A stretch of 64,000 nucleotides of DNA from CAILZL01 sp035548495 (lineage in GTDB: Bacteria > Pseudomonadota > Gammaproteobacteria > Steroidobacterales > Steroidobacteraceae). Location: NCBI GenBank assembly GCA_035548495.1, contig DASZSV010000005.1:62001-126000 (forward strand), in the 5' to 3' direction. The position numbers and the translations under genes were made by a program. This document shows positions 63,871 through 64,000 of this stretch, in pieces. Positions within the stretch are counted from its first letter, which is position 1; the number at the start of each line of letters is the position of its first letter. The notes beneath the pieces are model-generated. The model saw only the letters and a program-made list of their open reading frames with translations. It was not told the DNA's origin and ran no database searches.

Positions 63871-64000
63871 ATGAACGGATCATTCAATGATCTGAACAGC
63901 ATGGCGCACGAGCATGATGTATCGAAGGACATCGTCATATCAAGCTCGCACACCGTACAGCATGCAAGGTCAAATCTGGTCGCCGCGGCCAATGGCAAAG
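63871..64000 (+). CDS. Possible start of a gene running off the window
   Basis: An ATG at 63871 opens a frame (MNGSFNDLNSMAHEHDVSKD...) that stays open to the window end, 43 codons. The only purine-rich stretch before it (CAGG) touches the ATG, so the start is doubtful, and I do not recognise the sequence. It would be divergent from the GntP gene. Confidence 0.2.
   Translation, partial: MNGSFNDLNSMAHEHDVSKDIVISSSHTVQHARSNLVAAANGK

Noticed and set aside
1..64000. CRISPR arrays, prophage, integrase or insertion sequence
   Set aside because: No regularly spaced repeats, no transposase or integrase motifs and no phage structural genes were seen in any frame.

Overview
The window is a contiguous piece of a gammaproteobacterial chromosome of moderate GC. 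It carries the standard blocks cvpA-dedD-folC, DUF2066-purM-purN-DUF3108, and tig-clpP-clpX-lon-hupB-tRNA-Val-tRNA-Asp-ppiD. The rnf/nth genes lie beside metG, and PdxJ is the HPRPDQRH / ELYTGPYAHAH variant that I associate with Xanthomonadales. Together these point to the Xanthomonadales/Nevskiales side of the Gammaproteobacteria. There is no rRNA, so I do not go lower than that.

Layout. 1-9.6 kb: housekeeping genes for folate (folC), purines (purM, purN), replication control (hda), phospholipid synthesis (pgsA-like), a WrbA-like flavoprotein and several DUF proteins. 9.7-20 kb: fabI, ppiD, HU, Lon, ClpXP and trigger factor with three tRNAs; this is a proteostasis block read almost entirely on the minus strand. 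20-31 kb: two tandem PilT-type ATPases, metG, an rnfA-C-D-G-E operon without rnfB, nth, DUF1841 and pdxJ. 31-45 kb: small envelope proteins, mscL, a secreted phosphodiesterase, class I fumarase, an AT-richer poly-Ser lipoprotein, glycogen phosphorylase, and an orphan CheY with a CheZ-like partner. 45-51 kb: a three-haem, Ig/PKD-type lipoprotein beside an autotransporter-type barrel. 51-64 kb: a glycan-related accessory region with GH26 mannanase, GH3 beta-glucosidase, GH2 beta-glucuronidase-like enzyme and a GntP permease. Mixed in with these are an acyltransferase, a DUF418 membrane protein, a double alpha/beta-hydrolase protein and a lipoprotein with a ClpP fold.

How the parts fit. The first half is core metabolism and protein quality control. 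The second half looks adapted to extracellular polysaccharide use (mannan, beta-glucosides, uronic-acid-bearing glycans) and envelope modification. The most interesting items are: the ClpP-like lipoprotein with its Ser-His-Asp triad kept, flanked by palindromic intergenic repeats; the haem lipoprotein/barrel pair; the double hydrolase with Arg and Cys at the two nucleophile elbows; the Rnf operon lacking rnfB; and a nested-hairpin intergenic element present twice (near 10.7 and 42.8 kb). No CRISPR array, prophage or recognisable transposase was seen.
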